This document shows, piece by piece, positions 27,073-35,597 of a stretch of DNA of 54,503 nt. Source of the stretch: an uncultured Victivallis sp. (lineage in GTDB: Bacteria; Verrucomicrobiota; Lentisphaeria; Victivallales; Victivallaceae). The notes under the pieces are model-generated. The model searched no databases. It was given only the letters and a program-made list of their open reading frames with translations, and was not told where the DNA came from. The stretch lies in the NCBI GenBank assembly GCA_944389815.1, contig CALXNS010000130.1, positions 1-54,503 of the forward strand, written 5' to 3'. Position 1 is the first letter of the stretch. Every line of letters starts with the position of its first letter. Both the position numbers and the translations under genes were made by a program.

Positions 27073-27119
27073 ACGGTTCCTTCGGTGAAATTTTTCAATC
27101 GGAGGAACCGTTTTCGTTT
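27073..27119 (+). terminator. Rho-independent terminator of the RRM gene
   Basis: ACGGTTCCT (from 27073) pairs with AGGAACCGT (ending 27111), extended by weaker pairs, with an A/T loop, and is followed by TTTCGTTT. It closes the RRM transcript and abuts the decayed GntR gene on the other strand. Confidence 0.85.
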
Positions 27120-27612
27120 CAGTTTCGCTTCGCGACGCGGGATAAACATATCCTGCGGCCTCCATCGCCGCCTCCGCCGTTTCCCGGCGCAGAGCGACAC
27201 TGAGCAGCCCCCTCTCCCCGGCAAGACCGCCTCAACAGAACCGGATTGTCGCAAAATTCCAGTTCAAGCTGCGCGGCAATGTGTTTCAACGACTCCGGTT
27301 CCAGCGCGACACGGGCGCCGAGCTCCTCGCGGTACGCAACAATCCGATCACCGCGATTTGAAATCCCAGTACCGGGCTCAGCTGCGAAAAAAATCCCACC
27401 CGGCGGATCCGCGTTCCACCCCGGGTGCCGTATCCAGCACATCGAGAAATTTCAAACTGCGCAACGCCTCCCGGATACAGACAGAGCCGACTTACGCCGG
27501 ATTCAATTCCAAGCTCCTCCTCCGACGGCAGGCGATCCCCCACGCCGAGCTTATCCGCAATTATGCGCGACAAAAAATACCGTTCACCACCATTTTCGTC
27601 TTGTTCCGCCAC
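27119..27612 (-). pseudogene. GntR/FadR-family regulator, decayed by several frameshifts
   Basis: From GTG 27612 the frame reads GVGDRLPSEEELGIESGVSR, the winged-helix start of a GntR protein. The expected continuation CIREALRSLKFLDVLDTAPG appears only in a second frame (near 27480-27410). GTRIRRVGFFSQLSPVLGFQIAV is back in the first frame, and YREELGARVALEPESLKHIAAQ is in a third (near 27340-27270). Near the 3' end AAMEAAGYVYPASRSE is in yet another frame. The joined product resembles a FadR-type regulator with an FCD effector domain, but most of FCD is missing and the total is about 490 bp against roughly 700. No intact protein can be made. Confidence 0.85.
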
Positions 27613-27767
27613 GAGGGTACAAAAAAATCTCCCCTGTTTATATTATACAATATAGTACAATCGATTATAAAAAAATCATTTAACGACCTGAACATCAATA
27701 GAAAAACATGATTTCCATGATATATTACCGCAAGAAACCCGTATAAAAGCCAGAGAATGCCTGCAAG

Positions 27768-28412
27768 ATGATGACAAGGAGTGATACTCGAAAGGGGCAG
27801 CGGCAGGGAGATTTGTTCAATTCCTTGTTGCGTGATCTTGTTTCCCCGTGCCATGCAATGGTAAAATTTGCCGATGCAATTGATTGGCAGAATTTTGAAG
27901 ACGGATTGTCGGAAAGATTTTGTGTCGAGTCTTTTCTCGAAGAAAGTCTGAAAATGAAACCGTCCCGGGGAGATGTCGAGAGCGCCGTTCAGAAAAAAGC
28001 CGTCCGCCGTCCAACTGACGCCCGGCTTTACGACCGATTGTGTGGACGTCAGGTAAAAACAGCAACTGAAAACGGTTTTGAATTCCGACAAGCTTACGAA
28101 CGGAGCGGGAAACAGGAGGAAGTTTTATTCCATTCATGAATCGCAAGTTGAATATCAGCAGGGGAAAGGCGCATAGGAAATTTGAATTCGAAACCCAAAC
28201 AAATTGAGTAACTTCAACCCAGGCGGACACTGGATGGCCCGCGATCAGCGGCGCGGCAGCCCGGACAGGAGCTGAATATGATCTTTGCGGCAGCCGGATT
28301 TGATATCCGGAAACGGATGCGGGCATTTGCCCTGTTTTTTGTTCCGATTGTTCAAGCCTGCACTGATCCAACCTGGTCGGGAAATTGGACCAATGCGGGG
28401 TTCAAATAGGTT
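27768..28412 (+). pseudogene. IS5-family transposase remnant (internal deletion and frameshifts)
   Basis: The first part (27768-28139, an apparent 123-codon ORF) opens with QGDLFNSLLRDLVSPCHAMVKFADAIDW, the N-terminus of IS5-type DDE transposases. It then jumps to SAVQKKAVRRPTDARLYDRL and FEFRQAYERSGK, which match the middle block around the catalytic DTTVQEK...PTDAKLY...LRQSY region. The GRP..TR and NPYWQYFCGE blocks between them are deleted. Here the first catalytic Asp region reads ESAVQKK, so the Asp is lost. In another frame 28270-28412 encodes LNMIFAAAGFDIRKRMRAFALFFV, like the transposase C-terminus. Terminal inverted repeats were not found. Confidence 0.75.
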
Positions 28413-28498
28413 TGAAAAAGAAAAACGCGAGCAGGAAGGAACCTTTCCTCAAAAAGTTTTCCTCCTCACGCAAAACTGTTACATAATTAACTGATATA

Positions 28499-28518
28499 AA
28501 AACGTTAACAATCGTTTC
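28499..28518 (+). promoter_or_regulatory. Imperfect palindrome before the sialidase gene, possible operator
   Basis: AAACG (28500-28504) and CGTTT (28513-28517) form inverted arms around TTAACAAT, just after a TATAAA at 28495-28500. A -35 at proper distance is not clear. It may be a binding site for a sugar-responsive regulator; no direct evidence. Between the transposase remnant and this site (28413-28498) there is only AT-rich sequence. Confidence 0.35.
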
Positions 28519-28539
28519 AAATCCACGGGAGAGATCAAA

Positions 28540-29625
28540 ATGCAGAAAATCGACAATGCCGAATTCCGCTATGAACCGTCGATCATGTTCACCGCCGACA
28601 CCACCTTTCTGATGGCCCGCGAACCGGTGCTCCGCCGGATGCCGGACGGCTCTCTTTTTTCTCTCATCTACACCGGCGGCCCGTGTGAACCGCATCCGGA
28701 CAATGTGGTTGCAGCCGTCCGAAGCACGGATGACGGTAAGAGCTGGAGCTATCCGCAGGTGCTTTTCAAACATCCGCGCCGCAGCTGCTGGGGAACGGAA
28801 CTTTTTACCGGAGGCGATCAGCCGTTCGTCATATTTCAGACGTTCGACACCCCCAGCTACTATCAGGAGCTGCGCGCTTACATTACCACCACTTCCGACA
28901 ACGGCCGCAGCTGGAGCGAACCGCAGACGCTTCCGGGAGTGCCGGCCAATTTTTCCGTCCGTCAGGGGCGGGTGCTCTCCGACGGAAGCTGGCTCTTCCC
29001 GGTATACTGGCAGGAAGTCAGGAGCAACTGGCAGAACGTTCTGGACTGGGGAAAGTTTAATCCATGGAGCGCATGGTTTTTTGTTGCCGGAGTCATTCGA
29101 TCCACCGATCGCGGCCGGAGCTGGAGCCTTCACGGCTCCTGTTCGACCGGAGCGACGCTGTCGGCATGGGAGCCGGAGGTCATTGAAGTTGCGCCGGGCA
29201 AACTGCGGATGTTCATCCGCTGCGAATCGCCCGAACATTGTCTCTGGGAAGCGGAAAGTTCCGATTACGGGATACATTGGACGAAACCGGTTCCCGGAGC
29301 GGTTTCCAACCCTGGTACGAAATTTACCATCTACAAGGTGCGCGACCAATGGGTCATGCTCAATAATCTCTGCGGCAGGAACGGCGCCGACGCCGCGCGC
29401 AACGTTCTTTCGCTCCTGACCAGTTCCGACGGCAGAAACTGGAAGGAGAAATTTGAAATTGCCCGCGTCACGCGCCGGACGCCCGATTCTCCATTCGAAC
29501 CGTTGCCGCAGATGGCATATCCGCATGGTTTCGCCGACGATCAACGGCAGGCTCTCTACCTCGCTCTTGACGGCATAAGGAAATTTTTCTTCGTGAAGAT
29601 TCCATACGCGGATATTCTCAATTGA
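28540..29625 (+). CDS. Sialidase/neuraminidase-like BNR-repeat protein
   Basis: 361 residues, ATG after GGGAGAG. It is a six-bladed propeller with several Asp-box repeats (STDDGKSWS, TSDNGRSWS, STDRGRSWS, SSDGRNWKE). An Arg-Glu-Pro start motif (FLMAREPVLRRMPDGSL) takes the place of the FRIP motif. This family includes exo-alpha-sialidases and related glycosidases. There is no signal peptide, so the substrate may be taken up first, or the protein may be a non-sialidase relative. The AraC gene begins directly after its stop codon (TGA-ATG), so the two are one operon. Confidence 0.88.
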   Translation: MQKIDNAEFRYEPSIMFTADTTFLMAREPVLRRMPDGSLFSLIYTGGPCEPHPDNVVAAVRSTDDGKSWSYPQVLFKHPRRSCWGTELFTGGDQPFVIFQTFDTPSYYQELRAYITTTSDNGRSWSEPQTLPGVPANFSVRQGRVLSDGSWLFPVYWQEVRSNWQNVLDWGKFNPWSAWFFVAGVIRSTDRGRSWSLHGSCSTGATLSAWEPEVIEVAPGKLRMFIRCESPEHCLWEAESSDYGIHWTKPVPGAVSNPGTKFTIYKVRDQWVMLNNLCGRNGADAARNVLSLLTSSDGRNWKEKFEIARVTRRTPDSPFEPLPQMAYPHGFADDQRQALYLALDGIRKFFFVKIPYADILN

Positions 29626-30468
29626 ATGAATATGAAAGAACATATTCTTCAGACGCTGAAAACGGTTGCCGCGCGGAAAGAGTTCGGTCATTTTTATCTG
29701 CCGGATCATTTCCGCCGCCCCCATTTGAAGTGTTTCCCCCACTCCTGCGACCGGCTGCTCTTCGTCCTCTCCGGCGTCAAACGGGAACCGCTCTGCCTCC
29801 ATGGTTCCGTCCGGACCGTTGAACTGACGGCGGGAGACGCGTATTTATTGCGACGCGATGTTCAGGAATACGCCTCATGGGAGACGCCGCACACGCTGCT
29901 CTGCATCGTGCCGCATGCGGAATTTCTGCGCATTTCACTCTATGAAATCAAGAAACCGCAGGGACATTTCCCGTGGCCGGATGCGCTGTTTCACCATACC
30001 GGGCGTCCCTGTTCCGCCGCATTGCATTTCGTTTTCAACGCGCTGGCGGCCACAGGAGAAAACAATCCCGACGCCACAGGAAATCTTCTGCGCGCGGCAG
30101 CGGCAATCGCCATCGCCGAATGTGAAACCACGCCGAATATCTCGTCGGGAAAAGCAACCGCTCTTTTCGAAAAAATCCGCTTCTTCGTAGAAAAAAACTG
30201 CCGCGGCCCCGTCTCCCGGGAAATGACTGCGACACATTTTCACGTCACGCCGGAATACGTTTCACGCCTCTTCCGACGCCATTTGAACTGCACATTGCAG
30301 GAATTTCTGCTGGAATGCCGACTCCGAATCGCCCTGCGGCTGCTTATGGAAACCGATCTTACCATCAAGGAAATCGCAGGAGAGTGCGGCTTTCAGGATC
30401 CATCCTACTTCATTCGTTGTTTCAAACAAAGTCAGGGGATCCCCCCGGGAGAATTCCGCTTGAAATGA
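29626..30468 (+). CDS. AraC family transcriptional regulator
   Basis: 280 residues. The N-terminal half is a cupin-like sensing domain (HLKCFPHSCDRLLFVLSGVKREPL, AGDAYLLRRDVQEY). The C-terminal 100 residues are the double helix-turn-helix: ATHFHVTPEYVSRLFRRHLNCTLQEFLLECRLRIA, then TIKEIAGECGFQDPSYFIRCFKQSQGIPPGEFR. The gene starts at the base after the sialidase stop; ATG 29632 is an alternative start. It most likely controls the sialidase gene in response to a sugar. Confidence 0.93.
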   Translation: MNMKEHILQTLKTVAARKEFGHFYLPDHFRRPHLKCFPHSCDRLLFVLSGVKREPLCLHGSVRTVELTAGDAYLLRRDVQEYASWETPHTLLCIVPHAEFLRISLYEIKKPQGHFPWPDALFHHTGRPCSAALHFVFNALAATGENNPDATGNLLRAAAAIAIAECETTPNISSGKATALFEKIRFFVEKNCRGPVSREMTATHFHVTPEYVSRLFRRHLNCTLQEFLLECRLRIALRLLMETDLTIKEIAGECGFQDPSYFIRCFKQSQGIPPGEFRLK

Positions 30469-30489
30469 TCCCGTCGCTCTTTCCGGTTC

Positions 30490-31239
30490 TTACTGCATTG
30501 AGAAACTGCCCGCATCATCCGCAGTGCCCGCGCCGTCAGCCTCAGCAGAGCTGTCCGCGTCGTCAGCAGTTTCATCCATATCGTCAACGCTGCCGGTTTC
30601 GTCGGCATCCACCTCTCCATTCCCCTCGGCCGGTTCCGCCACACCGGCGCCCTCCGGCTCAGTCACGGCTTCATTTCCGGCGGAGTTTTCTCCCGGCGCC
30701 AGAAGGTGATCGAGTTCGCGCTCCCGCTCTTCCAGCAATGCGGTCAATTGCTGTTTATCCTTCAGGAACAGCGCCTTGACTTCCACCTCATAGCGGTAAC
30801 GAACCTCTTCGTCATCCCCGGAAACGCTGCCGAAGGAACTCTCTGAACTGAATGAACCATCCGGATTGATCCCACCGGGATTCTCAAGCGGAGTCGGCCC
30901 GCGATATTCGTCTTTCGAGAAAAAATACGCCCCGACGCGAACCCGTTCCGCCTTCACCTGGCAGACCGCATCAGCTCCGTACTCCCGCGCACGCTGCAGC
31001 AGCAACGCCTGAATATCAAAACCATCCGTTCCATCCGGAGCGGTCACCTCAGCCCGGCCGATGATGCCATATTTACCGGCCGGAACCTCACTGCGGCTGG
31101 TGTAATAGGTGATCGGTTCGCTTTCCGGCGTCGGAGAAAATTCCTGCCCCACATAACGGAAATCCATGCAGCCCGCAACCGCCAGCAACAGCAACAGCGC
31201 CACTCCGGTCATGCCTGTCGTCCGCATTTTTTTCATCAT
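30490..31239 (-). CDS. Lipoprotein with acidic tail, function unknown
   Basis: 249 residues. A signal peptide ends in the lipobox LAVAGC, so the mature protein is a lipid-anchored envelope protein. The central region (YYTSRSEVPAGKYGIIGRAEVTAP, LLLQRAREYGADAVCQVKAERVRVG) resembles small envelope proteins that have an alpha-beta fold like YbjQ, but this is tentative. The last 80 residues are strongly acidic and low-complexity (Asp, Glu, Ala, Gly, Ser). It is the last gene of the large minus-strand operon, 2 nt after the CNNM gene, and faces the AraC gene with 21 nt between them. Confidence 0.75.
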   Translation of the reverse strand: MMKKMRTTGMTGVALLLLLAVAGCMDFRYVGQEFSPTPESEPITYYTSRSEVPAGKYGIIGRAEVTAPDGTDGFDIQALLLQRAREYGADAVCQVKAERVRVGAYFFSKDEYRGPTPLENPGGINPDGSFSSESSFGSVSGDDEEVRYRYEVEVKALFLKDKQQLTALLEERERELDHLLAPGENSAGNEAVTEPEGAGVAEPAEGNGEVDADETGSVDDMDETADDADSSAEADGAGTADDAGSFSMQ

Positions 31240-31241
31240 GA

Positions 31242-32492
31242 TCAGGGCTCCAGTTTCATGCGTTTCAAATTAAATTCCAGCACCTGTCCCCGCCGCAGCT
31301 TCCGAACATAGAACTCCGCATTCTTGTGCCGGTAAACATCGCCGACCTTCGGCGGCCGTTTCAACATCCGCCCGAACCAGACAGCCACCGGCTCCGCCCG
31401 GCGCGGCAGATCCAGATGGGTATCCCGCGCCAGCTGCGTCATCGGAACGCCGCCGCCGACCACCCAGAAAAATTCGCTCGGCGAATAAAACGTCCGCGGC
31501 AGCGGATCAAATTCATCATCCAGATCACCAAGCAGCTCCTCCACGATGTCTTCCAGCGTAAGCATTCCCAGCGTCTGAAGCGTTTTTCCGTCACGCACGA
31601 TCGTCATATGACAATGCTGTGATGCAAATCGCTCCAGAAGCTCCGCCGCCGTATCATCCGGCTCGGCAAACGCGATCGGACGCAGAATATCAGTCAGGCT
31701 TCCCGACCCCGGATGAGACCGGGAGGTGGCCACAAGTTCCTTGAAGTTCACATAACCAAGAACTTTATTCCGATCCCCCTCCTCGCAGACCGGATAACGG
31801 GTATGAAAATCCGTTCCGGTCGCATTAAGCGCTTCCGCCAGCGTCTGATCCGATGTCAGAAAGGAGATGTTCTCCACCGGCAGCATCACCGCACGAGCCG
31901 TACGTTCCGAAAGACGCGGTACCGCCTTGATGATCCGTTCCTGCCGGGTCGAGATCACCTGAGAACTGCGCGCCAGCGCGGCGAGAGCGGAAATTTCATC
32001 CGCTGTACTCGGACGCGTCGGTTTCCGCCGTTCAAACGGACGATTGATGAAGTGCGTCAAACGGATCAACGGCATCAACACCCATACCGCGACCTGAAGC
32101 GGACGCGCCGCATAACGCAACACCAGCACATTGAAACGAACGCCGATCGTTTTCGGCAATATTTCGGTATACTGCACCATCAGAAGCGTGAATACCAGAG
32201 AGAAGACTCCCATGTACTGGTTTCCGAACGTCTCGCCCAGACTTCCGCCCGCCACAGCGGCACCGATCGTGTGCGCCGCGGTATTGATAATCAAAATGAC
32301 GGCGATCGGCTTGTCGATATCATGTTTTAAATTCATGCAGACCCGGCCGATCCGCGGATTCGACTGCCGCAATTCCGCCAACTGGCTCGGCGTGATGCTC
32401 AAAATCGCTGCTTCCATCAATGAACACAGGTGGGAGAGCAACATTGCCAACGCAATGCTGCCGAAAAATATAAACCAAGGTTCCAAAATCAT
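31242..32492 (-). CDS. CNNM/CorC-HlyC family membrane protein (DUF21 and CBS pair)
   Basis: 416 residues. The N-terminal DUF21/CNNM transmembrane domain has about four helices (FGSIALAMLLSHLCSLMEAAIL, PIAVILIINTAAHTIGAAV, FSLVFTLLMVQYTEILPKTIGV, LQVAVWVLMPLIRLTHF). A CBS pair follows (RAVMLPVENISFLTSDQTLAEAL, HMTIVRDGKTLQTLGMLTLEDIVEELLGDLDDE), then the CorC_HlyC C-terminal domain. The family exports or senses Mg2+/Co2+ and binds Mg-ATP through the CBS domains. The ILPKTIGV segment is the conserved DUF21 motif. It lies between the TPR-like gene (40 nt) and the lipoprotein gene (2 nt). Confidence 0.93.
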   Translation of the reverse strand: MILEPWFIFFGSIALAMLLSHLCSLMEAAILSITPSQLAELRQSNPRIGRVCMNLKHDIDKPIAVILIINTAAHTIGAAVAGGSLGETFGNQYMGVFSLVFTLLMVQYTEILPKTIGVRFNVLVLRYAARPLQVAVWVLMPLIRLTHFINRPFERRKPTRPSTADEISALAALARSSQVISTRQERIIKAVPRLSERTARAVMLPVENISFLTSDQTLAEALNATGTDFHTRYPVCEEGDRNKVLGYVNFKELVATSRSHPGSGSLTDILRPIAFAEPDDTAAELLERFASQHCHMTIVRDGKTLQTLGMLTLEDIVEELLGDLDDEFDPLPRTFYSPSEFFWVVGGGVPMTQLARDTHLDLPRRAEPVAVWFGRMLKRPPKVGDVYRHKNAEFYVRKLRRGQVLEFNLKRMKLEP

Positions 32493-32532
32493 CCTTCTCC
32501 CCGTTCTTCGGGGCTCTGGAACCGCACCGTAA

Positions 32533-34170
32533 TTACAGTGCGGCCCCCTCCGGTTGTTTCAACAGCGGTCCGGTCTGCTCCTCGGCAGCCTCCGCCTGTT
32601 CCGTTTGAATCTTCGCCTTCAAAATTTCCACCATCAACGGCGGAAGCGTCTTGATGCAGTTCTCAACCATCGTCTTCTTCATTTCGCTGTACGCCGGAAG
32701 ACGCGTCCGATCGCTGTCTCCCATATCGCTCTGGTAACGATTGTAAATGAAACGCGCAATGCGTTCATTGGCCAGCGCCGCATCCTGATCATTGTAAATC
32801 ATGTAATAGATGCTCCGGAAAAGCAGACCGCTGATGATGTCGCTCGCCTTCTTCACGGTCGCGTCACGAACTTCCTCTGCCCACTGTCCCATCACGAACT
32901 GGTCCAGCGAAGCGCGATGTACACCCGGTTCATCCCGTTGCAGCTTTTTATAATACTCTTCGGCTTTCGAGAAGTTTCCGTAATTATACAGCAGCGAAAT
33001 CGCCTCCTTCATGAAATTCAAACGCGCACTGCGGAATGTCGAGTAGTTATTTCCCTTGTCGTAGGTCTCCTGCGCCGCCACAAACGTATCGTAAACCGAA
33101 TCAACCAACGCCAGATTCGGAACGACGATGATGCTTTCAAAACTCTTGTCGTCCACCATCAGCAGCCGCCCGCTGCGGAACGCTTCGTAAAGCGACTGCG
33201 TAATGACCCGTTCGCAACTCAAATCCTTGTTTCCCGGGGCGCGCTTGATCCCCAGCGTCGCCCAGTAGATCGCCTGCGACTCCGGCACGCGCCAGTCCAT
33301 AACGCCGTACTTTTCGTTGATCTCCACGATCAAACTTGAATCAAGTTTGAGTTTCTCACGCAGATATTCCGCCCGGAAGTAATTCGTAAGATCATCGGCC
33401 AGCGCCTTGTTTTCCTCCCCCAGACGAAGCAGCAGAGCCTCCGGCAAGGCCGCCGGATTGGGGGTTTTGAAGGCCGCATACAGCGCTTCATAATTCTCAT
33501 ATCCCGCCGCGCGCGCCGTCTGCCAGAACGGGCCATCTTCCGGATAACGTTTCATGAACTCCTTCGCATTCGCCGGCGCCGCCGCCATCGCCTTCCAATC
33601 CGGCGAACTGCCCACAATCGACATCATCTGCACCGCCAACTGGTTCTTGTAATACAAGTTGGCGTCGTCCATGATGTTGCCGAGCTTATGCTGGAAAATC
33701 CACGCCAGTTCCTTGTAGAGAACCGGATCCTCGGGATTGTACTCGAGCGCCTGATCGCGAATGAGCTTGATCCCCTCGTTCACCCAGCGCCAACGGTCGG
33801 CAAAGGAGGAACATGTCACAGATATGTTGTACGCCATATTCCACGCCAGATATGCGGTCGCCCCGGAAAAAGTCGGTTGCAGATCCGTGATCCAGCGCGC
33901 CAGCTGCACCATCTCGAAATAATTGCCTTTCTCCTGCAGCGCACCGGCACGGAACCACAACATGTCCGCCACAAGTCCGCGGAAACTCCCCAACGCCACC
34001 GTCGTGAACACCACCACCGGAGGCGCATTCTTGATCTGCCCGGTAAAACGCAACCGAGCACTGGCGACCGTATCATCCAGTCGACGTTCCATCCGGCTCA
34101 CTCCGAAAAGAAGCGCCAACGTGACCAGCACCAGCACAAAATACATGACTATTGTACGGAATTTACTCAT
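32533..34170 (-). CDS. Membrane-anchored helical-repeat protein of unknown function
   Basis: 545 residues with one N-terminal transmembrane helix (IVMYFVLVLVTLALLFGVS). A long helical region follows that looks TPR-like in places (LQEKGNYFEMVQLARWITDLQPTFSGATAYLAWNMAY, ALEYNPEDPVLYKELAWIFQHKLG, NYGNFSKAEEYYKKLQRDEP). The C-terminus is Glu/Gln-rich. It starts inside the stop codon of the ABC permease gene (ATGA), so its product is made in step with the exporter and probably works with it as a periplasmic adaptor. I do not recognise a named family. Confidence 0.75.
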   Translation of the reverse strand: MSKFRTIVMYFVLVLVTLALLFGVSRMERRLDDTVASARLRFTGQIKNAPPVVVFTTVALGSFRGLVADMLWFRAGALQEKGNYFEMVQLARWITDLQPTFSGATAYLAWNMAYNISVTCSSFADRWRWVNEGIKLIRDQALEYNPEDPVLYKELAWIFQHKLGNIMDDANLYYKNQLAVQMMSIVGSSPDWKAMAAAPANAKEFMKRYPEDGPFWQTARAAGYENYEALYAAFKTPNPAALPEALLLRLGEENKALADDLTNYFRAEYLREKLKLDSSLIVEINEKYGVMDWRVPESQAIYWATLGIKRAPGNKDLSCERVITQSLYEAFRSGRLLMVDDKSFESIIVVPNLALVDSVYDTFVAAQETYDKGNNYSTFRSARLNFMKEAISLLYNYGNFSKAEEYYKKLQRDEPGVHRASLDQFVMGQWAEEVRDATVKKASDIISGLLFRSIYYMIYNDQDAALANERIARFIYNRYQSDMGDSDRTRLPAYSEMKKTMVENCIKTLPPLMVEILKAKIQTEQAEAAEEQTGPLLKQPEGAAL

Positions 34171-35597
34171 TTGCGAATCACCAATCCCAACTCACGCCGC
34201 CAATACAGCACCATTCCCAATGCGAACAACGGCACCGCGCGCAGCAGCAGATAATTGTACGTCAACTGCCAGATATATCTGAATTCCACCAGTTCTCCCG
34301 TGGCCGCCAGACTCGAAACATCGAACGCCTGAACCGGTATCACCACCCACAACAGCGCCCGGCCGATGTAATGCCCGACATAATCCGCCGCCCCGCTGAA
34401 GAACGTCAGATTCGACATGTACACCGCGAAACTTCCGAACAACAAATACGACACCACCACGAATATCGCCGTCGGCATCGACAGAAATCCGCCGAATGTA
34501 CAACCCAGACCGGCCAGAATCACCAGTTCCAGCGCGATCACCAGAACCGTCCGCAGATAATTCTCGAAAAAGCTGCACACCTCTATCAACAGCTTCGGAC
34601 CGTCCGCCGGCTGAAAATATTGCATTGAATGCGAATCATCGTAATTCAAATAGGTGAAATAAATTTCATTATCCGGAGTAATCATGTTCCACTCCGTGCG
34701 CAACTCCTTCTCATGGAAGGTGCCGGACATCACCTGCTCCGGATATTCACTCAGCGGCGCATAATAAATCTCATACTCCTGCTTGAGCCCATCGAACACA
34801 CTTCCTGTCGCACCTTTCGCTCTCAGCTGCGGAATTCCGACCGCCCACCAAGAACGCGTCATCCGCTGCCCCTCCGTCGCAACCTTATCCACATAAGGCC
34901 GATAACGCAGAAACAACGATTTCCCCGGATTCTTCGGCAGATTCTTGAACACCCACTGCCGGGGGACGTTGTAATGCACCTGCGATTGAAGAGAAACCAC
35001 CTCGCGACGGACATCATCCATCATCTTCTCCTGCGCCGACGGCGACATATCGACCGACGCTCCCTGCTTCTGAAGACGCTGAATCTTATCCTTCAGCAAA
35101 TTGCGCGTCGCCTCCCCGAGATCGGGCATTTCCGGCAGATACACCCGCCGCCCGACCATCACCTCGTTACGGATCCGCGTCCGCTCCGCTTCCGGAAAAT
35201 CCTGACGGTTGAACATCGCAAGAATAATAAAATAGATCACCGTCGTCGCCACAAAAAGCAGTACCAGATGGATCAGGCATACTCCCGTCCATTTCGCCAG
35301 CCAGATTTTACAACGCGAAACCGGTTTCGTCACCACCATGTGAAGCTGGTAATTGTCCACATCCTGCGTCATCACAAAACAACCCAGCCAGATCGACGAC
35401 AGCGCCAATATCGCGTTCACCGCCGACAAACTGTACAACAGCGAGATCCGGATGAATCCCGCCGCCGTCCCGTCTCCGCTGATGGTCGTCGGCACCAATA
35501 CCACGCACAGCAGCAGCAGAAAGGCCAGCAACTGGAATATGTGCGATCGCAGCGCGTTGCGGAACGTCAGTTTTACGATTGCCCAGAATGCCTTCAT
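34167..35597 (-). CDS. ABC-2-type exporter permease with large periplasmic insert
   Basis: 476 residues, overlapping the ATPase gene by 4 nt. Layout is one helix near the N-terminus (FQLLAFLLLLCVVLVPTTIS), then two more (LYSLSAVNAILALSSIWLGCFVM, VCLIHLVLLFVATTVIYFIIL). An extracytoplasmic region of about 230 residues comes next (PDNEIYFTYLNYDDS is in it). Three helices near the end follow (VLVIALELVILAGLGCTFGGFL, AIFVVVSYLLFGSFAVY, YNYLLLRAVPLFALGMVLYW). This resembles ABC-2/NosY-like permeases. The long insert is probably where the neighbouring TPR-like protein docks. The exported substrate is unknown. Confidence 0.85.
   Translation of the reverse strand: MKAFWAIVKLTFRNALRSHIFQLLAFLLLLCVVLVPTTISGDGTAAGFIRISLLYSLSAVNAILALSSIWLGCFVMTQDVDNYQLHMVVTKPVSRCKIWLAKWTGVCLIHLVLLFVATTVIYFIILAMFNRQDFPEAERTRIRNEVMVGRRVYLPEMPDLGEATRNLLKDKIQRLQKQGASVDMSPSAQEKMMDDVRREVVSLQSQVHYNVPRQWVFKNLPKNPGKSLFLRYRPYVDKVATEGQRMTRSWWAVGIPQLRAKGATGSVFDGLKQEYEIYYAPLSEYPEQVMSGTFHEKELRTEWNMITPDNEIYFTYLNYDDSHSMQYFQPADGPKLLIEVCSFFENYLRTVLVIALELVILAGLGCTFGGFLSMPTAIFVVVSYLLFGSFAVYMSNLTFFSGAADYVGHYIGRALLWVVIPVQAFDVSSLAATGELVEFRYIWQLTYNYLLLRAVPLFALGMVLYWRRELGLVIRK

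Noticed and set aside
27620..27767. AT-rich stretch as an origin or attachment site
   Set aside because: No DnaA-box cluster, integrase or flanking direct repeats were seen; it is most likely the degraded border of the transposase relic.
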